In this document: piece after piece, positions 41,385-53,429 of the stretch
Layout: each line of letters begins with the position of its first letter
Numbering within the stretch: the stretch's first letter is position 1
Assembly (NCBI GenBank): GCA_008729055.1
Contig: SDUX01000007.1
Location: 3,602,090-3,666,089 of the forward strand
DNA: 64,000 bases
Direction: 5' to 3'
Origin: Pyropia haitanensis
Lineage: Eukaryota > Rhodophyta > Bangiophyceae > Bangiales > Bangiaceae
Program-made: the position numbers and the translations under genes
Notes under the pieces: generated by a model
What the model was told of the DNA's origin: nothing
What the model saw: the letters and a program-made list of their open reading frames with translations, nothing else
The model's database searches: none

Positions 41385-42567
41385 ACGCTTGACGCTGTGC
41401 GCTGACTGCGTTTTGTCTTGCAGGTTGTCCCCTTTTGCCGGCGCGGTCGGCAGGCGCCTGGGCCAATTTTCTTTTTTGTGGTGTGCGTAGTGGATGGCAA
41501 GGAATAGTAGGAGGGGGGGCAAGCTGGCTGGAGTAGTGGAGACGGCCACCCCGTCTTGCCGGTGTTTGTACTGTACCCACGGTTGTACGGACGCGCTCCG
41601 TCTACCCCTGTTTTCGCCCCTTTCTGTACCTCTTGTGCTTTGTTCCCCCGAGGCGTCGCGCCTGTGTCGTGCCCACCCCCGTCGCCAGGCGGAGCGCCGT
41701 TCCCGCCGCCGGCGCTTGCCCCTCTGCAGTCGGCCGTTGACGTGCCACCGCCGTGGAGGCTAGGCCCCGCTGGCAACAGCCCCGCCTTTGTGGTCCACCT
41801 ACCCGGTCTGTTTGCTTTTGTTTTGTTTCCGCCCCGCCCAGTGTCTACCCTCTTTGGTCGCCCGCCACGCCACCCCAGAGCTCCGCAGAGTTCCTTTCTT
41901 CCCCGCGCGAGTGGGACAGACGCGCCGCAAAGACAGCTACGCCCACGTCACGAGGCGCGCGCGAATTCCGCCGCCGCCTCTCCCGCGGCCGGCCCCCGCT
42001 CTCCCGTCGGCCAATCACAGACACCCACGCGGCGTGGCGGGGCGCGCAGCGGCAGGCGCCGCGGGTGGGCGCCGCGGCGGCTCCCGCCACCCCGCCGCGG
42101 CGCCCCTCTGCGCAGGCGGCGCCGCTCCGTCCCTCCCCCGCCCCCGCGCCGACACCACCACCAACTCCGCCACCCCCTCACCCAACGCCCCGCCCCTCCA
42201 CGCCCGCCCGCCCGGCGCCCGCCCGCCCTGTCCGCCGCCCCCTACGCGGCCGGTCGCGGCGCGGCCGCCGCGCGGATCGTGGCGGCGCGCGGCGGCGGCT
42301 TGGCGCCTGCGTCCTCCCTCCTCCCCCCCCCCCCCCCCCCCCTGCCGTCCGCTGGCCGGCCGGCGCGCGGTCGCCGGCGGGGACACGGCCGTCGCGGCGC
42401 GCGCGCGCACGTGCATCACCCTCGTTGGTGGCGGCAGCGACGTTCGGGCGGTGTTCTCCCCCCCGCCCTTCCCCGCCCCCGTCCCCCCCGCGTCCCCTTC
42501 CCTCCTTCGCCCGTGCTCAACCGTACGCCCTCGACGCGACGGCGTGAGTGGCCGTCAGGGGCGTAGG
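41385..42567. other. Intergenic between linker and C2H2 gene
   Basis: It begins with the linker 3' region, which contains a second TTGCAG followed by a linker-like FAGAVG-coding stretch (41418-41455, see findings). Beyond 41900 it is G/C-rich and probably the promoter and leader of the zinc-finger gene. No separate gene was recognised. Confidence 0.55.
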
Positions 42568-45500
42568 ATGGAGGGCGGCGGTAGTGGGGGTGCCGGCGGT
42601 GCGGGTGCCGGCGGTGGTGGCGCCTACGGTCGGAGCAGCGGCGACGGTAGCGGCCGAGGTGGCGTCGGCGTCGGCGGCGGTGGCGGCGGCGGCGGCGGCG
42701 GCGGCGTCAGCAGCAGCATCAGCAGCAGCGGCAGCAGCGGCAGCGGCAGCAGCGGCAGCAGCGGCAGCAGCGGCAGTAGCGGAAGCAGCAGCACCACGAC
42801 CACCAGGGGAGGCGCGCCGACCCGTGCGTCTGCCACCGCTCCTGCGTCTGCCGCCGCCGCTGCCCCCACCACCGCCCCCACCAGCGTCCCTGCAACCGCT
42901 GCCACCGGCTCAGTCGTAGCCCCCCCGCCCCCCGCGACCGTGTCCGCCCCTGCCGCCTCCGCCGTGGCTGCTCCTGCCGTCGCCGTCGTGTCCGCCCCTG
43001 CCCCCGCCGCCGTGGCTGCTCCTGCCGCCGCCGCCGTGGCTGCTCCTGCAGCCGCCGCCGTGGCCGCCCCTGCCGCCGCCGCCGTGGCCGCCCCTGGCAC
43101 CGCCGCCATGGCCGCCCCTGCCACCGCCGTCGTGGCCGCCCCTGCCGCTGGCGCCGCGTCCGCCCCTGCCGCCGCCGCTGTGCCCGCTCCTGCCGCCGCC
43201 ATCCTGGTGACCCCTGCCCCTGCGCCTGTCCCCGTCGCGACCACCGCCGCTGCCCCACCATTCGCCACCGCCGTTGCCCCCCCATTTGCCACCGCCGCTG
43301 CCCCCGCCGCCGCTGCTACCCCCGCTCCCTCCGCCTCTGCCGCCACCCCCCCCCCGGTCTCTGACGCTTCGCCGCCGTCTGCATCGGACGCTGCACGCCT
43401 CGCCCCCTCTGCCCCCGCCCCACCCCCTACCGCTGCCCCTGCCTCTTCTCCTTCCCCCTCCGCCCCCGCCCGCCCCTCTGCCCCTGCCGCTATCCCTACG
43501 GCCTCCACCCCAGCCCCTACGGCCACCGACCCGGCCCCTGGCCGTCGTTCGCCATCTGCGCGCCCCCCGCCTTCCCCTGCTGTGTCTGCGCCGGCTGCCC
43601 CTTCTGCGTTTGCACCGGCTGCCCCGTCTGACTCCGCCCCTGCTGCTTCGCCCGCCGCCGCCGTCCCCTCCCCGGCCGCCGCCACCGCTGCTGCCGCCCC
43701 CACGCCCACCCTCCCTGCGGTGGCCACGGGCGGGTGGGTATGGGTTGGCCCCCCCCCGACCGCCTCGACCGCCGCCGCCGCCACCACCGCTGCGGGTATC
43801 CCGCCCAGCGGCGCCAGCGGCGGCTCGACTGCGGCGTCGACCGCGTCTGCGGTGGCGGCGGCGTACGCGGCCGGTGTGGCGGCGGGGGAGGCGGCGGCCG
43901 GCCGGCCGCGGGGCACGGGCTTGCCGACCGCACCGCCGGGGGGGGGGGGGCACCCGCGCGGGGGGACGTAAGCAATGGCGCCGCCGCCGCTGCTGCCCCC
44001 GCCTCGACGGCGCCCGGCGCCCAGCCGCCGCCACCACCGCCACCTCCGCCGCCACCGCCGCCGCCGCCACCGCCGCCCCCACCGGGCGATCCCGCGGCGA
44101 CGGCCAGCGGCGGTTGGGCAGCGCCCGCCCCCCCCTTTGGCTACCCGTACGCGTACCCCCCCGGTGGGTGGCCGCCGCATCCGGCGGCGGTGCCGTCGCC
44201 CGTGGCGCCGACGCAGACCGTGGCGGTGCTCGCGTCGGTCACGTGGGACGCGTCGGTCGGGCGGTGGGTGCTGGTGCCGGCGCTGGCGCCCACCGCCCCT
44301 CCCGCCACGCCTGCGTGGGCCGCTGCTCCCCCCGGCTGGGGCTCCCCCGCGTCGGCAGCGCCGTCATCGGCGGCGGGCCACTCACGTTGCTGCCCCGGTG
44401 CAGCGGCAGACGCCACCCCCGCGCGGCAGGCGCCCCACGGCTGGGGCGCCGGCTCCGCTCTTGCAGCCGCCCCACCCACCTGGCCGCCTCCGCCTCAGCC
44501 GTCGCCATCGGTGGTGTGGGGACAGGGCTGGTCCCCACCGGCGGCGGCGACGCCGCCGCCGGCGACGGGCTGGTCGCCGTCGTCGGGCCCGCCGCAGCCG
44601 CCGCCGCCACCGCCGCCGCCTGCGTGGGGTCCGCCGCCCGCGTCGCCGTCGGCGGCGGTGCCGCCGTCAGCGCCACCGGCCGGCGCTGCGGGCGGCGCAC
44701 CCGCGAGGCCACCCCCGCACCCGCGGTCTGGGGGGTCTGCCCGGCGGGGGCGTCGGCTGTCTGGCGGGGGGGTCGCCTCCCCGTCCCGGGGCATTCCGCC
44801 GCCCATCTTTATGCCGTCGCCTCCGGCGACACGGCCGCCACCCGCGGCGGCGGCTGCGCCACTGGCCGTGGCGCGGGTCGGCGATGGGGGCGACGGTGCC
44901 GACGGCGCCGGCCGCCACCGCATCCGCATTGGGGGCATCTGCTGCGCGCCGGGGGTGGGGGAGGCGGGCTGGACCACCACGCCGCCACCACTGCCGCGGA
45001 GGCGCAAGCGACCGATGGCGCGACCTGCCGCCGACGACGGCGGCGACGACCGCAGCCGTCAGCAGCCGCCGTCGGGGGCGGTGGACGTTCGGCCGTCGGC
45101 TGAGCACCGCGACCCTGCACCCGCCCGTGGGAGCGGCAGCCGCGCCCGTGGCGGCGGCGGGCGTAGCGGCGGTGGTGGTGCTGCTGGCGGCAGCAGCGGT
45201 CGCAGTCGCGGTCGCCGCGGCAGTGGGGCTGGTGATGTCGGCGCCGCCCCTGCGGTCGCCGCTTCCCGCGGTGGGGGGCTCAATGGGATGGCCTCTGGCG
45301 GTGGTCGAGGGGCGCCTACGGCGTCAGCTCTGATGGTGGCCACGCCACCCGCCGTGGCGGCGGGTGAAGGCGCTGGCGGTGCTGGCGCGACGTTGCCCGC
45401 GGAGCCGCCCCGCGTGTTGCTGCCTGCGGCGGGTTCGGCGGTGGTGGGGCCGTTGGGCGACCCAACGTCGGCGGGCACTGGCGGTGCCGCCGGCGCTGCC

Positions 45501-46793
45501 AAGGCGGCAACGCCCCGCCCCTGTGCGACTACGGGTAGTGAGACGACGGTGAGCAGCTCGGACGGGTCTGGCGGACCCGAAGACAGAGAAGACTGCGAGG
45601 ATAGCGACGAGGGCGGTTTGTGGCACGCAACGGCCGTCGCGGAGCCGTCGCCGGTCACCCCACCGGCGGATGGCGCCCGCAACGGCGCGCCTGCGGCAGT
45701 GGCCGCGTCTACTCCTACGGATAGCCCGGACGAGGAGGAAGTTCTTGCCAACGGTGTGGCGAGCGGCGCGACTGGTGGCGATGGTGCTGGCGCTGCTGAT
45801 GGCGCCGCCGGCGGCGCCGGCGGTAGCACGGGCACGCCCGCGACGGCGGCGGGTGTGGCCGGCCCGGTCCGCGGCGGCCGACGCTGGACGGACCTGACCG
45901 ATAGCCAAGACACGGAGGCGTCGGCGGCGACCAAGCGGCGGCGGCTGTGGCGCGCTGGCGGCGACGAGTGGGAGGCGGGCGGCCTGTATGGGATTGTCAA
46001 GGAGGAGGAGGCAGAGGAGGAGGACGAGGTCGACGACGGCCGCGACCCGGATGGCCCCCGCCCGTGGATCGACGTGCCCATTGGCGGCGGCGCGCCCCCA
46101 GGCGCGGGCGGCGGTCGCCGTGGCCGAGGCGGGAGCGTCGCGGGGAGCTCCGCGTCGCGCGCCACTCCCCCCCGTCGCCCGTCCTCTGCCGGCGGCACCG
46201 CGGCGGCTACGCCGGGCAGTGGCGGCGGCAGCGTGGATGACGGCAGCACCGGCGCGGCGGCCGGCTCGCTCAAGTGCACCCTCTGCCCCGCCACGTACGG
46301 CACGGCGCCCAGCTTGAATGGGCACCTGCGGCTGGCTCACCCTGAGCTCCTCCGCTTCAAGTGCCCCTACTGCCCCCGCCGCGCGCTGACCGCCCTGGGC
46401 GTGCACACCCACGCGCGGGTGATGCACCAGACGGAGCCGCTGCCGTGCCGCCTGTGCGGGCTGGTGCCGACCGAGCCGACCGAGGCGGCGCACATGGCCG
46501 CCGCGCACGCGCCGACGGCGCCCGCGGGCTGGCTCAGCTGCGACGCGTGCGGCGACGCCTTCTCCACCGCCCGGGGGGTGCGGATCCACCAATCCCGCGT
46601 GCACAGGCCGCTGGGGCCCATCCCGCCGGGCGCGGCCGACGACGGGGAGGAGGGAGGGGGGGGCGATGACGCGGACGCTGCCGCCGCCGAGGGGGGGGGG
46701 GACAGCAAGGCGGGGCTCCGCACCGGCACGGGGCTGTCCATCTCGCACCTGCGCCGGCGGGTGGCGGCAGCCGCGGCGCGGGGCGGCCGCTGA
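42568..46793 (+). CDS. C2H2 zinc-finger nuclear protein with long low-complexity N-terminus
   Basis: About 1,400 residues, starting MEGGGSGGAGGAGAGGG. The first 450 residues are Gly, Ser, then Ala/Pro-rich; then comes a proline-rich, Trp-containing region (FGYPYAYPPGGW; WGQGWSPPAAATPP). Two basic clusters (PRRRKRPMA and TKRRRLWR) look like nuclear localisation signals. The C-terminus has four C2H2-type fingers: CTLCPATYGTAPSLNGHLRL (46275), CPYCPRRALTALGVHTHARV (46362), CRLCGLVPTEPTEAAHMAAA (46449) and CDACGDAFSTARGVRIHQSR (46539). It ends in an acidic tail and [19 protein letters not shown]. It is probably a DNA-binding regulator; target unknown. The frame shifts once, at the G run near 43938-43950, in the direction of one lost base; without that shift the first frame would stop at 43971. 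Confidence 0.8.
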
Positions 46794-46934
46794 CGGCGCG
46801 CACGTGCGCGCGCGCGCCCCGTGGGAGCGACGGCGAGGGCCCAGAGGCTTCATGGACGGGGTGCGGGGAGACGGCATTGTTGTTTTTTCGGCCGTCTCAC
46901 CGTGGGGTGCCGGGGAGTACTCTCTGGCGGGGTC

Positions 46935-47966
46935 ATGGGTGGGAATATGAACAGGACGGTACGGGTCTTTGCCACGCGTACGGTGGGGTCGGTTCCACCC
47001 ACTTGGGTGGACCCACCCACTGTGCCGCTGTCACTACGGACGGGCATTGTGCCGCAATGGTCACCGCTACTGACGACGCGACGCGGTCCTCTCCCTCCCA
47101 CACTTTGCACGTCACTGCCGATCCTCCCCATCCCGCCATGGCAGCGCGGCCGCAGATGGCGAGGCGGGCCGTCCGTTATGCGACGCGGCGGGGAGCTGGT
47201 GAAACGGGCGGGCCGCCGCGTCAGTGTCGTACACGGGTTGGGTAGCGGGACTGTGCATTGGACCCCCCAAAGATCTGTGACTCTCCGGTCATTGGGCGTC
47301 GTTGGCTTTCCTCACGTGGAGACGGCGCGCCCGTTCGCTGCAGCAGACGCTCTACACACTGTGCGTACTCCTGCACGGGATAGGAACATGGTCATGGTTC
47401 AGGGAACGGTGCGTCATCGCGTCAGCGTCAGACCGACCTTCCCGGTTGACCCTGGGAGTGGGGTCATTCGCACCCTTCCCGTCTGGTACATACTCAGAGC
47501 CTGGGGCAGACCGGCAGTAGTCAGGTCCAGGACCGCAACAGCACAAAACAGTCAACGCCCTACACACAATCGCCGCACGTACTGCTTTTCTGCAGCTGAC
47601 CTCTCCTTCCCCCAGAAAAAAACAAGGACCGATCTCCGGCTCTGGTACTGCAGGGCACACCCAGTTAAGACCGGTCTATCTGGGACATACGGCTTTTCGA
47701 ATGCCGTTCTGCCCTCTCGTTGGCTGCCCTCATGTTTCATCTACTGCTCCTGCTCTCTGGTTGGTACACGTCACATTTGGGACAGTGTTTTTCTCTTTGA
47801 AGCTCTCCTGCCCAATGGAGTTATGAAGGTGGTGAAAAAGCATGTACTGAACAGCCCCAGAGCTTGTGTGAGAGCTGGTGGGGACTGCGACGCAAGCAAA
47901 CATTTGGCCGCGCGCAAGCTGTTTGAACGGGCGAGTGTGAAAAATCGAGCGTCGCATCCTCCTTGA
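46935..47966 (+). CDS. Hypothetical open frame of about 343 codons
   Basis: Not recognised. This frame is long for a region of moderate composition and starts MGGNMNRTVRVFATRTVGS. It contains mixed residues, including KTRTDLRLWYCRAHPVKTG and a hydrophobic patch WLPSCFIYCSCSLVG. It has no known domain, no clear promoter element, and lacks the codon bias of the confirmed genes. It could be a real gene, a gene relic or chance. Confidence 0.25.
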   Translation: MGGNMNRTVRVFATRTVGSVPPTWVDPPTVPLSLRTGIVPQWSPLLTTRRGPLPPTLCTSLPILPIPPWQRGRRWRGGPSVMRRGGELVKRAGRRVSVVHGLGSGTVHWTPQRSVTLRSLGVVGFPHVETARPFAAADALHTVRTPARDRNMVMVQGTVRHRVSVRPTFPVDPGSGVIRTLPVWYILRAWGRPAVVRSRTATAQNSQRPTHNRRTYCFSAADLSFPQKKTRTDLRLWYCRAHPVKTGLSGTYGFSNAVLPSRWLPSCFIYCSCSLVGTRHIWDSVFLFEALLPNGVMKVVKKHVLNSPRACVRAGGDCDASKHLAARKLFERASVKNRASHPP

Positions 47967-49340
47967 GAGCGCTCTCCCTCCCTTGCTGTCCCCACCTCCA
48001 TCCCCCTCCTGCCGGCCGTCTTCCATGCTATACGTCGCCGCCTCTCCCACGGGACGACGTCTGCCGATGCCACCCCCTGCCGTACCTGCCGCTGCTGTTC
48101 TCGCGCGTCGCCCCCTTTCGTCTCAGACGCTGGGCGCCTCTGCATAGGCTGACCGTGGTCCCCCTGCCTGGACTGGTCTGTCCGCCGACCCGAGTGTTGC
48201 CCGAGTCCCTCCCGCCCGGCGCCCCCCCCTGTCCCTCCCGGCGTGCCCCCTCCCCCACCCCCGCCCGGTGGAGCTGTACGGCCACTAGCGCCCATGTGCA
48301 CCCTACGTGGACCGAGCATCCCGCTGCCGCCTGTGCCCCCATCCCCCCCACGCGATGGGCCCGTTTCTGCCACCGGCGAGCCACTCGTCCGTAGCGAGGG
48401 TGGAGTGGAGGAAAGGAGTGACACACGAGGTGCAGACAAAAGCCAGGTGCCGTCCAGAGGTACAATCAACAAAATCCTTTACCAGACAGGCGACCTCATG
48501 TACACCACTGCGCCAGGAAAAAAAAAAGAGAAGAATACGGTCAGCGCCGAGAAAAAAAATACAGAAAATAGGAAGCGATGCAGACTCGCATGGTTACCTT
48601 GTATGGGCACAACCAGAAAGATCTGCCCCGATTGATTGCACCATAACCCCCAGCGGTACATAAGCGCTTCTCTCCGCTTCACGGCCACACGTCGAAACAT
48701 ACCTTGGGATATGGTCCATTGCTGGAGCGCTCATAGCGTGAGTTACCCAGGTGTAGCCGACCGAGGAGACAGCACAGAAACTCAAAGGTGGGAAAGTCCG
48801 ATCCGAGCGCCGCGTCGGTAAGACGCCGACGGTGGCTGGGAAGGCTGGGGGGGTCACAGAGCGATGCGGTCGATAGCGGGGTGGACGAGAGATGGTGCGG
48901 TCCACGGCGTTGCTGGCCCACCCACGGCGTGAACCGCGTGAAAGTGCCTCTTGAAATGTGGATGTATTTGCTATAACTCGTTCTTTTTCAGATCCCAGCG
49001 ACCACCCTTAACTGGGTGTGAGGGGCACAAACGTCGAGGCGCCGCCGCAAAGCTGGCGAATCAATACGCACACGTGGCCTCCAGAGCTCTCCGAGTTGCA
49101 AGAAAATTACATTGATACACACATAATACGGCCGAACGCCACGTTGTCAGCGAGTGACACGACAGCGGGGCGACGTCAATACGCGGGCGTTCGGTTGGGC
49201 TCTCTCGTGCACCTCAATTCTTGATGGACTCCGCCGCGTCCGCCGCTGTCGACCACGCCGAGCGCCCCAGAACAGAGTCCTTGCAATGGGCCAAGACTGC
49301 GCGTGTGCGTCTCGACCCACTCCCGCCCCGTCGGCCGAGC
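47967..49340. other. Intergenic, moderate composition
   Basis: Contains a 233-codon minus-strand frame (47771-48472) and shorter frames, none recognised. A-rich runs occur near 48520 and 48555. No RNA gene or repeat family was identified. Confidence 0.5.
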
Positions 49341-52300
49341 GGGTCACACCTTTGGTGATGTCCCACGGCCGGTGGCCGCAGGCACGGGCGCGGCCGGCAG
49401 CGGCCAGCCAGCCGTGACGCGCGGACGGCCGCGCGACGGTAGGTGTTGTGTGCGGCTCAGAGGGCTAGAGGCGCTGGGGTATTCCTTGCGACCCCCCCCC
49501 CACAGCCTCTGGCGCGCCGACGAAAGTGCGGCGCCCGACGGACGGTCGCGGCGGGGGGGGTGAGCGGCGCCAACCGTCTTGGCGGCTCCCCGCTCACGGA
49601 TAGTCGGGCTTCCCCCTCTCCCCCCCCCCCCCCCTCGCCCCTCCACGTCGCAACCAGCCGTCGCGGTGCCCGTTCCGCGGCGGGCCGGTTGGCGCAGGAA
49701 TTCTGACACTGTGCACAGCAGCAGGCCCCCCTCCCGGCCCGGCCATGGAGTCACACGTTGGCCCTCGCTCGCGAGGCGGCCGGGCCACGCCAGGCCAGCC
49801 AGGACCAAGCAGGCGCTGCTGCCACACCCCACGCGCGCACGCAGGGAGGGGCGATTGTTAGGGAAAGGAGGGGGGGGAGTTGGCGCTGCTCGGGTGGCCG
49901 CCACACCGTGTCCGACCCCCCCCCCCACCCCCCCCCCCCCCCAGACCGGCCCCCCACCCCCACAAACCCCAAGAGACGCTGTCCAATCTCCCGGCCGGAA
50001 AATAAACAGGCGCGGATCTGCCGCGCCACGCCCGCGCCACGCCCGCGCAAGGTGTTGGCGACCAGCCGCGGCGCGGGAGCCGACGGCCGGCGCATGGGCG
50101 TCAGCGCCACCCCCCCCTCCCCCTCGGCCGCCAGCTCCCTTACCCCCCCCGCCTCTTGCACCCGCCTCGGCCGCTGCACTTGCCCCGTCAGTCTGTCCAG
50201 GCGGCCCCGGCAGCGGCAGCGGCAGCGGCAGCGGCGGTCGTCTGGCGCCGCCGTCGGCGGGGTCCTGTAGCCCCAACCGTGGCAGCGGCGGCGGCGGCGG
50301 CCGCCTGCCGCCGAAAGGCCGTGCCGGCCGCCGCCCGGCGACGCCCCGGAGTTGCCACCACCGCCACGTCCGCCCCCCCCCCCCCCCCCCCCCCCACCCC
50401 CCCGCCAGCGGCGTGCAGGCGACGGATCTGCCGTGGCGGCCGCGTTATGTCTCACCCAACCGCGGGGTTGCTACCCCCGCCGCCCCCCTCGGACAGTGAC
50501 GGCGGACCCGTTTTCCTGCTCCACCCGCCAGTCGCGGACCCTGGCGGTGGAATTGGACGTGCGGGCCCGCCGCGGGGCGGGGGCGGAGCGGGGGGTGGGA
50601 GCGGGCTCTGATCATCATTGGGATCATCCAGCCTGCGAGCGCACGTCCTGGGGGGGGGGGTTGGCAGCAGCGGCGGCGTGGGCGTATCTGTATGGACTGA
50701 GGGGGAGGGCGCGGGGGGAGCCTTGGGCGCCGCGCCGCGCTCTTTATTTTCGCGCCGCCCGTGTCAGCACGCGGCCACCCTGGTGGCCTTGGAGGGGGGG
50801 GTAGGGGGGGGGTTGGCCACTGACGCGCGTGGCGAGCGCGTGACGCGCGCGTGCCGCTGCGGGCGGGTTGTCGGCGACCACGCCGCGGCGCCTCCCCGCC
50901 CCCCGCCTCCCCCCCTCCGCCCCCCCCCCGCCCCGCCGCTCTTCTCTCCCCTTTCCCTCCCCCTCTCCCGGCTGGCTGTAGCCTGCGTCGGGAGTGTCCC
51001 GGGGGACGGGGCGGCGGCTCTCCATTCCGCCTCCCCCCCCCCCCCCCCCCTCCCCTACCCCTTTGCTCCCACGGCGCCATGCCGGCGCGCGTCGGTCGGT
51101 CGGTCGTGGGCGGCCGGGGGGGGGTCGGCGTGCGGCTGCGGCGGCCGCTGCCGCTGCCACTCCCCCCCCCCCCCGCGCCCGCCGTCCCCGCCTCGGCGCG
51201 TCCCCGTATCCCCGTGTCCCTGCCGTCGCGGCCGGGCGTGGCGGTGCCCCCCCCCGCCGCGGCGTGGCCGCCCGTCTCGGCGCTCCCGCCGCCCGCGGTC
51301 CCTGCTTCCCCCGCCGCGCCTTCCCCTCCCCCCCCCCCCCCCTCCACCCACCACCACGCGCGCGCGCTCTATTTTTCTGTTTTGTGTCTTGTTTGTTTCG
51401 CCGGGACGGTGATCACTACTGCCGGCGGCGGCACCGGCGGGGGTGGTGGTGGTGGTGGTTGGGTGGTGGTGGTTGGTGGTGGTGGTGGTGGTGGTGGGCG
51501 GCGCGTCCGCCGCCTCGGCGGTGGTGCCCGTGCGCGCCAGCGCCGCCCTGCTGGACGCCGCCTCGGCCGTGGCCGGGCGCGGTCGTGGGGCGGCGCGCAG
51601 GGGGCTGCGGAGGTGGGTGGCGCCGGCGGGGCGCCTTTTTGGTCAGCGCCACCCCCGTGTCCCGCTCTGTGGCCGTGTGGCCGTGGCCGTGACCGTGGCC
51701 GCTCGACGCGGCGCGCGCCGGCTGTCGCTGTTGTTGCCGACCGCGAGCGGGTGCCGGTGGATTTTTTTCCTCCCTGTTGTAGTCCCGCCGCGCGCACGCG
51801 CCGGCGTTCCGCTCGTCCCTGTCCTGCGGCGCTCCCGCGGTGCTGCCTGCACCCCCCACCCCCCCCCCCTCCCCCCCCACTTTCCACCGGCGCCGCCGCC
51901 GGACCGTCGCGCGCCAACAACAAACACGGCGGGGTGGGCGGCGGCGGTCGCGCCCCCCCCCCTACCCCGCCGCGGCTCGCGGTGACGTGCGGTGGGCGGA
52001 TCCCCGCGTCCGCGGTGGCCGACGGTGGGTGCGGCAGCGGGCGGCGGCCGGCACCATAGTAGCAGTGGGCGCGCGGTCGGGGCGGCGCCGCCGCGGCCAC
52101 CCGTGTCACCAGCCCGCGCGGGCGGGCGGGTGGTGGCCCCTCTTCTGCCCGCCGCCGCGGCTTCTTTCCTCCCCCTCCCGCCGCGAACACTCCCTTCTTC
52201 CAGGACGAAGGCGCCCACGCAGCTGCTGGGACCGTGCGGACACCCAGTGGGTGTTGGTGGTAGCGGCGGTGGTGACGGTGGTGACGACGGGGGTGGGGAC

Positions 52301-52570
52301 GGTTAGGTCGGTGGTGACGGTGAGCGACTGCGCAGCGGAGCAGCCAGAGAGGTGGCGGTGGAGGGCGAGAGAGGGTGGGGGGGGAGGGAGGGCCAACGGC
52401 CACCGCCCGTCTGCGCGGTGCGGCCCGCGTCGGCTACCCCCACCCTGGACAGGGGTGCGGCCGATGTGGGTGTTGGTTGCTGCCGCCGAGTTCATACGCG
52501 GCAGCCGCTGACGACGGCACCGCGGGGACCCCCGCTGGCGACGCCGCACACCCGTGACCCGGCGGCGCGA
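49341..52570. other. G/C homopolymer-rich stretch upstream of the cyclin, no firm gene
   Basis: Overlapping Pro/Arg/Gly frames on both strands, broken by G and C runs (for example 49621, 49918, 50375, 51031, 51850). A plus frame from the ATG at 51079 (MPARVGRSVVGGRGGVGVR) includes a hydrophobic stretch (ALYFSVLCLVCFAGTVITTA) but is otherwise low-complexity. GGT-rich tracts lie at 51440-51500. It may contain the cyclin leader or a frame-broken gene that cannot be resolved here. Confidence 0.45.
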
Positions 52571-53397
52571 ATGACGCCACACCCGGCCGGCGGCGGAGCG
52601 GTCATGGCCGACGAGGGCGGCTGTGGCGGCGGCCGCGGCGACGGCGGCGGCGGTGGCGGTGGTGGCGGCGGTGGCGGCCACGGCGGCGGCGGCCACCGGT
52701 GCGGGGCGCACGGGGACTCGCCCGACTCGGCCCCCCACCCGGCGGCGTACGCGTGCGCGCCGGTGGGGGTGCCGCGGGTGGTGGACGCGGACGCGGGCGT
52801 GCCGCCCGCGTCGCCGATCGTGTCGCCCGTAACGGGAGCGGAGGAGGGGGGGCGCCCGTTTGGGGGGGGCACGGCCACCGGCCGGCCGCGGGCGGCACTG
52901 CCCGCGACCGCCACCGCGTGTACCCGCCGGGCGGCGGTGGTGAGGGCGGCGGAGGGTGCGATGGTGGGGCTGGGGGGGGTGGTGGTGGCAGCGGCATCGG
53001 TGGTGGGGGTGGCGGCCACGCGTCACTGTTTGGGGGTGGCGGCCACGCGCCACTGTTTGGGGGTGGCGGCCACGCGCCACTGTTTGGGGGTGGCGGCCAC
53101 GCGCCACTGTTTGAGGGTGGCGCCGGCAGCCACGCGTTGCCGTTTCCCAGCATTGGTGGCGGCGGCGGCGACGGCGGCGGCGGAGGTGGTGGCGGCGATG
53201 GTGGCGGCGACCACGGGCCCGTGGGTCCCGTCGTCAGTCGCTGCTGGTCTGCCGTCAGCGAGGACGGCGCGCCCGCCGCGGCGGCGGCGGCGGTGCCCCT
53301 GCCGATGGGCGGAGGGGGTGGTGGCGGCGGCGCCGGACGCAGTGGCGACACCGCCCTTGGCGGCTGGGCGTATCCCCCACACCCCGTGACGGGTGTC

Positions 53398-53429
<32 letters not shown>

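Noticed and set aside
52106..53107. Minus-strand frame with RGRHPQTVA repeats, and a plus frame with ATRHCLGVA repeats
   Set aside because: Both are other-frame readings of the 27-bp tandem repeat in the cyclin N-terminus.
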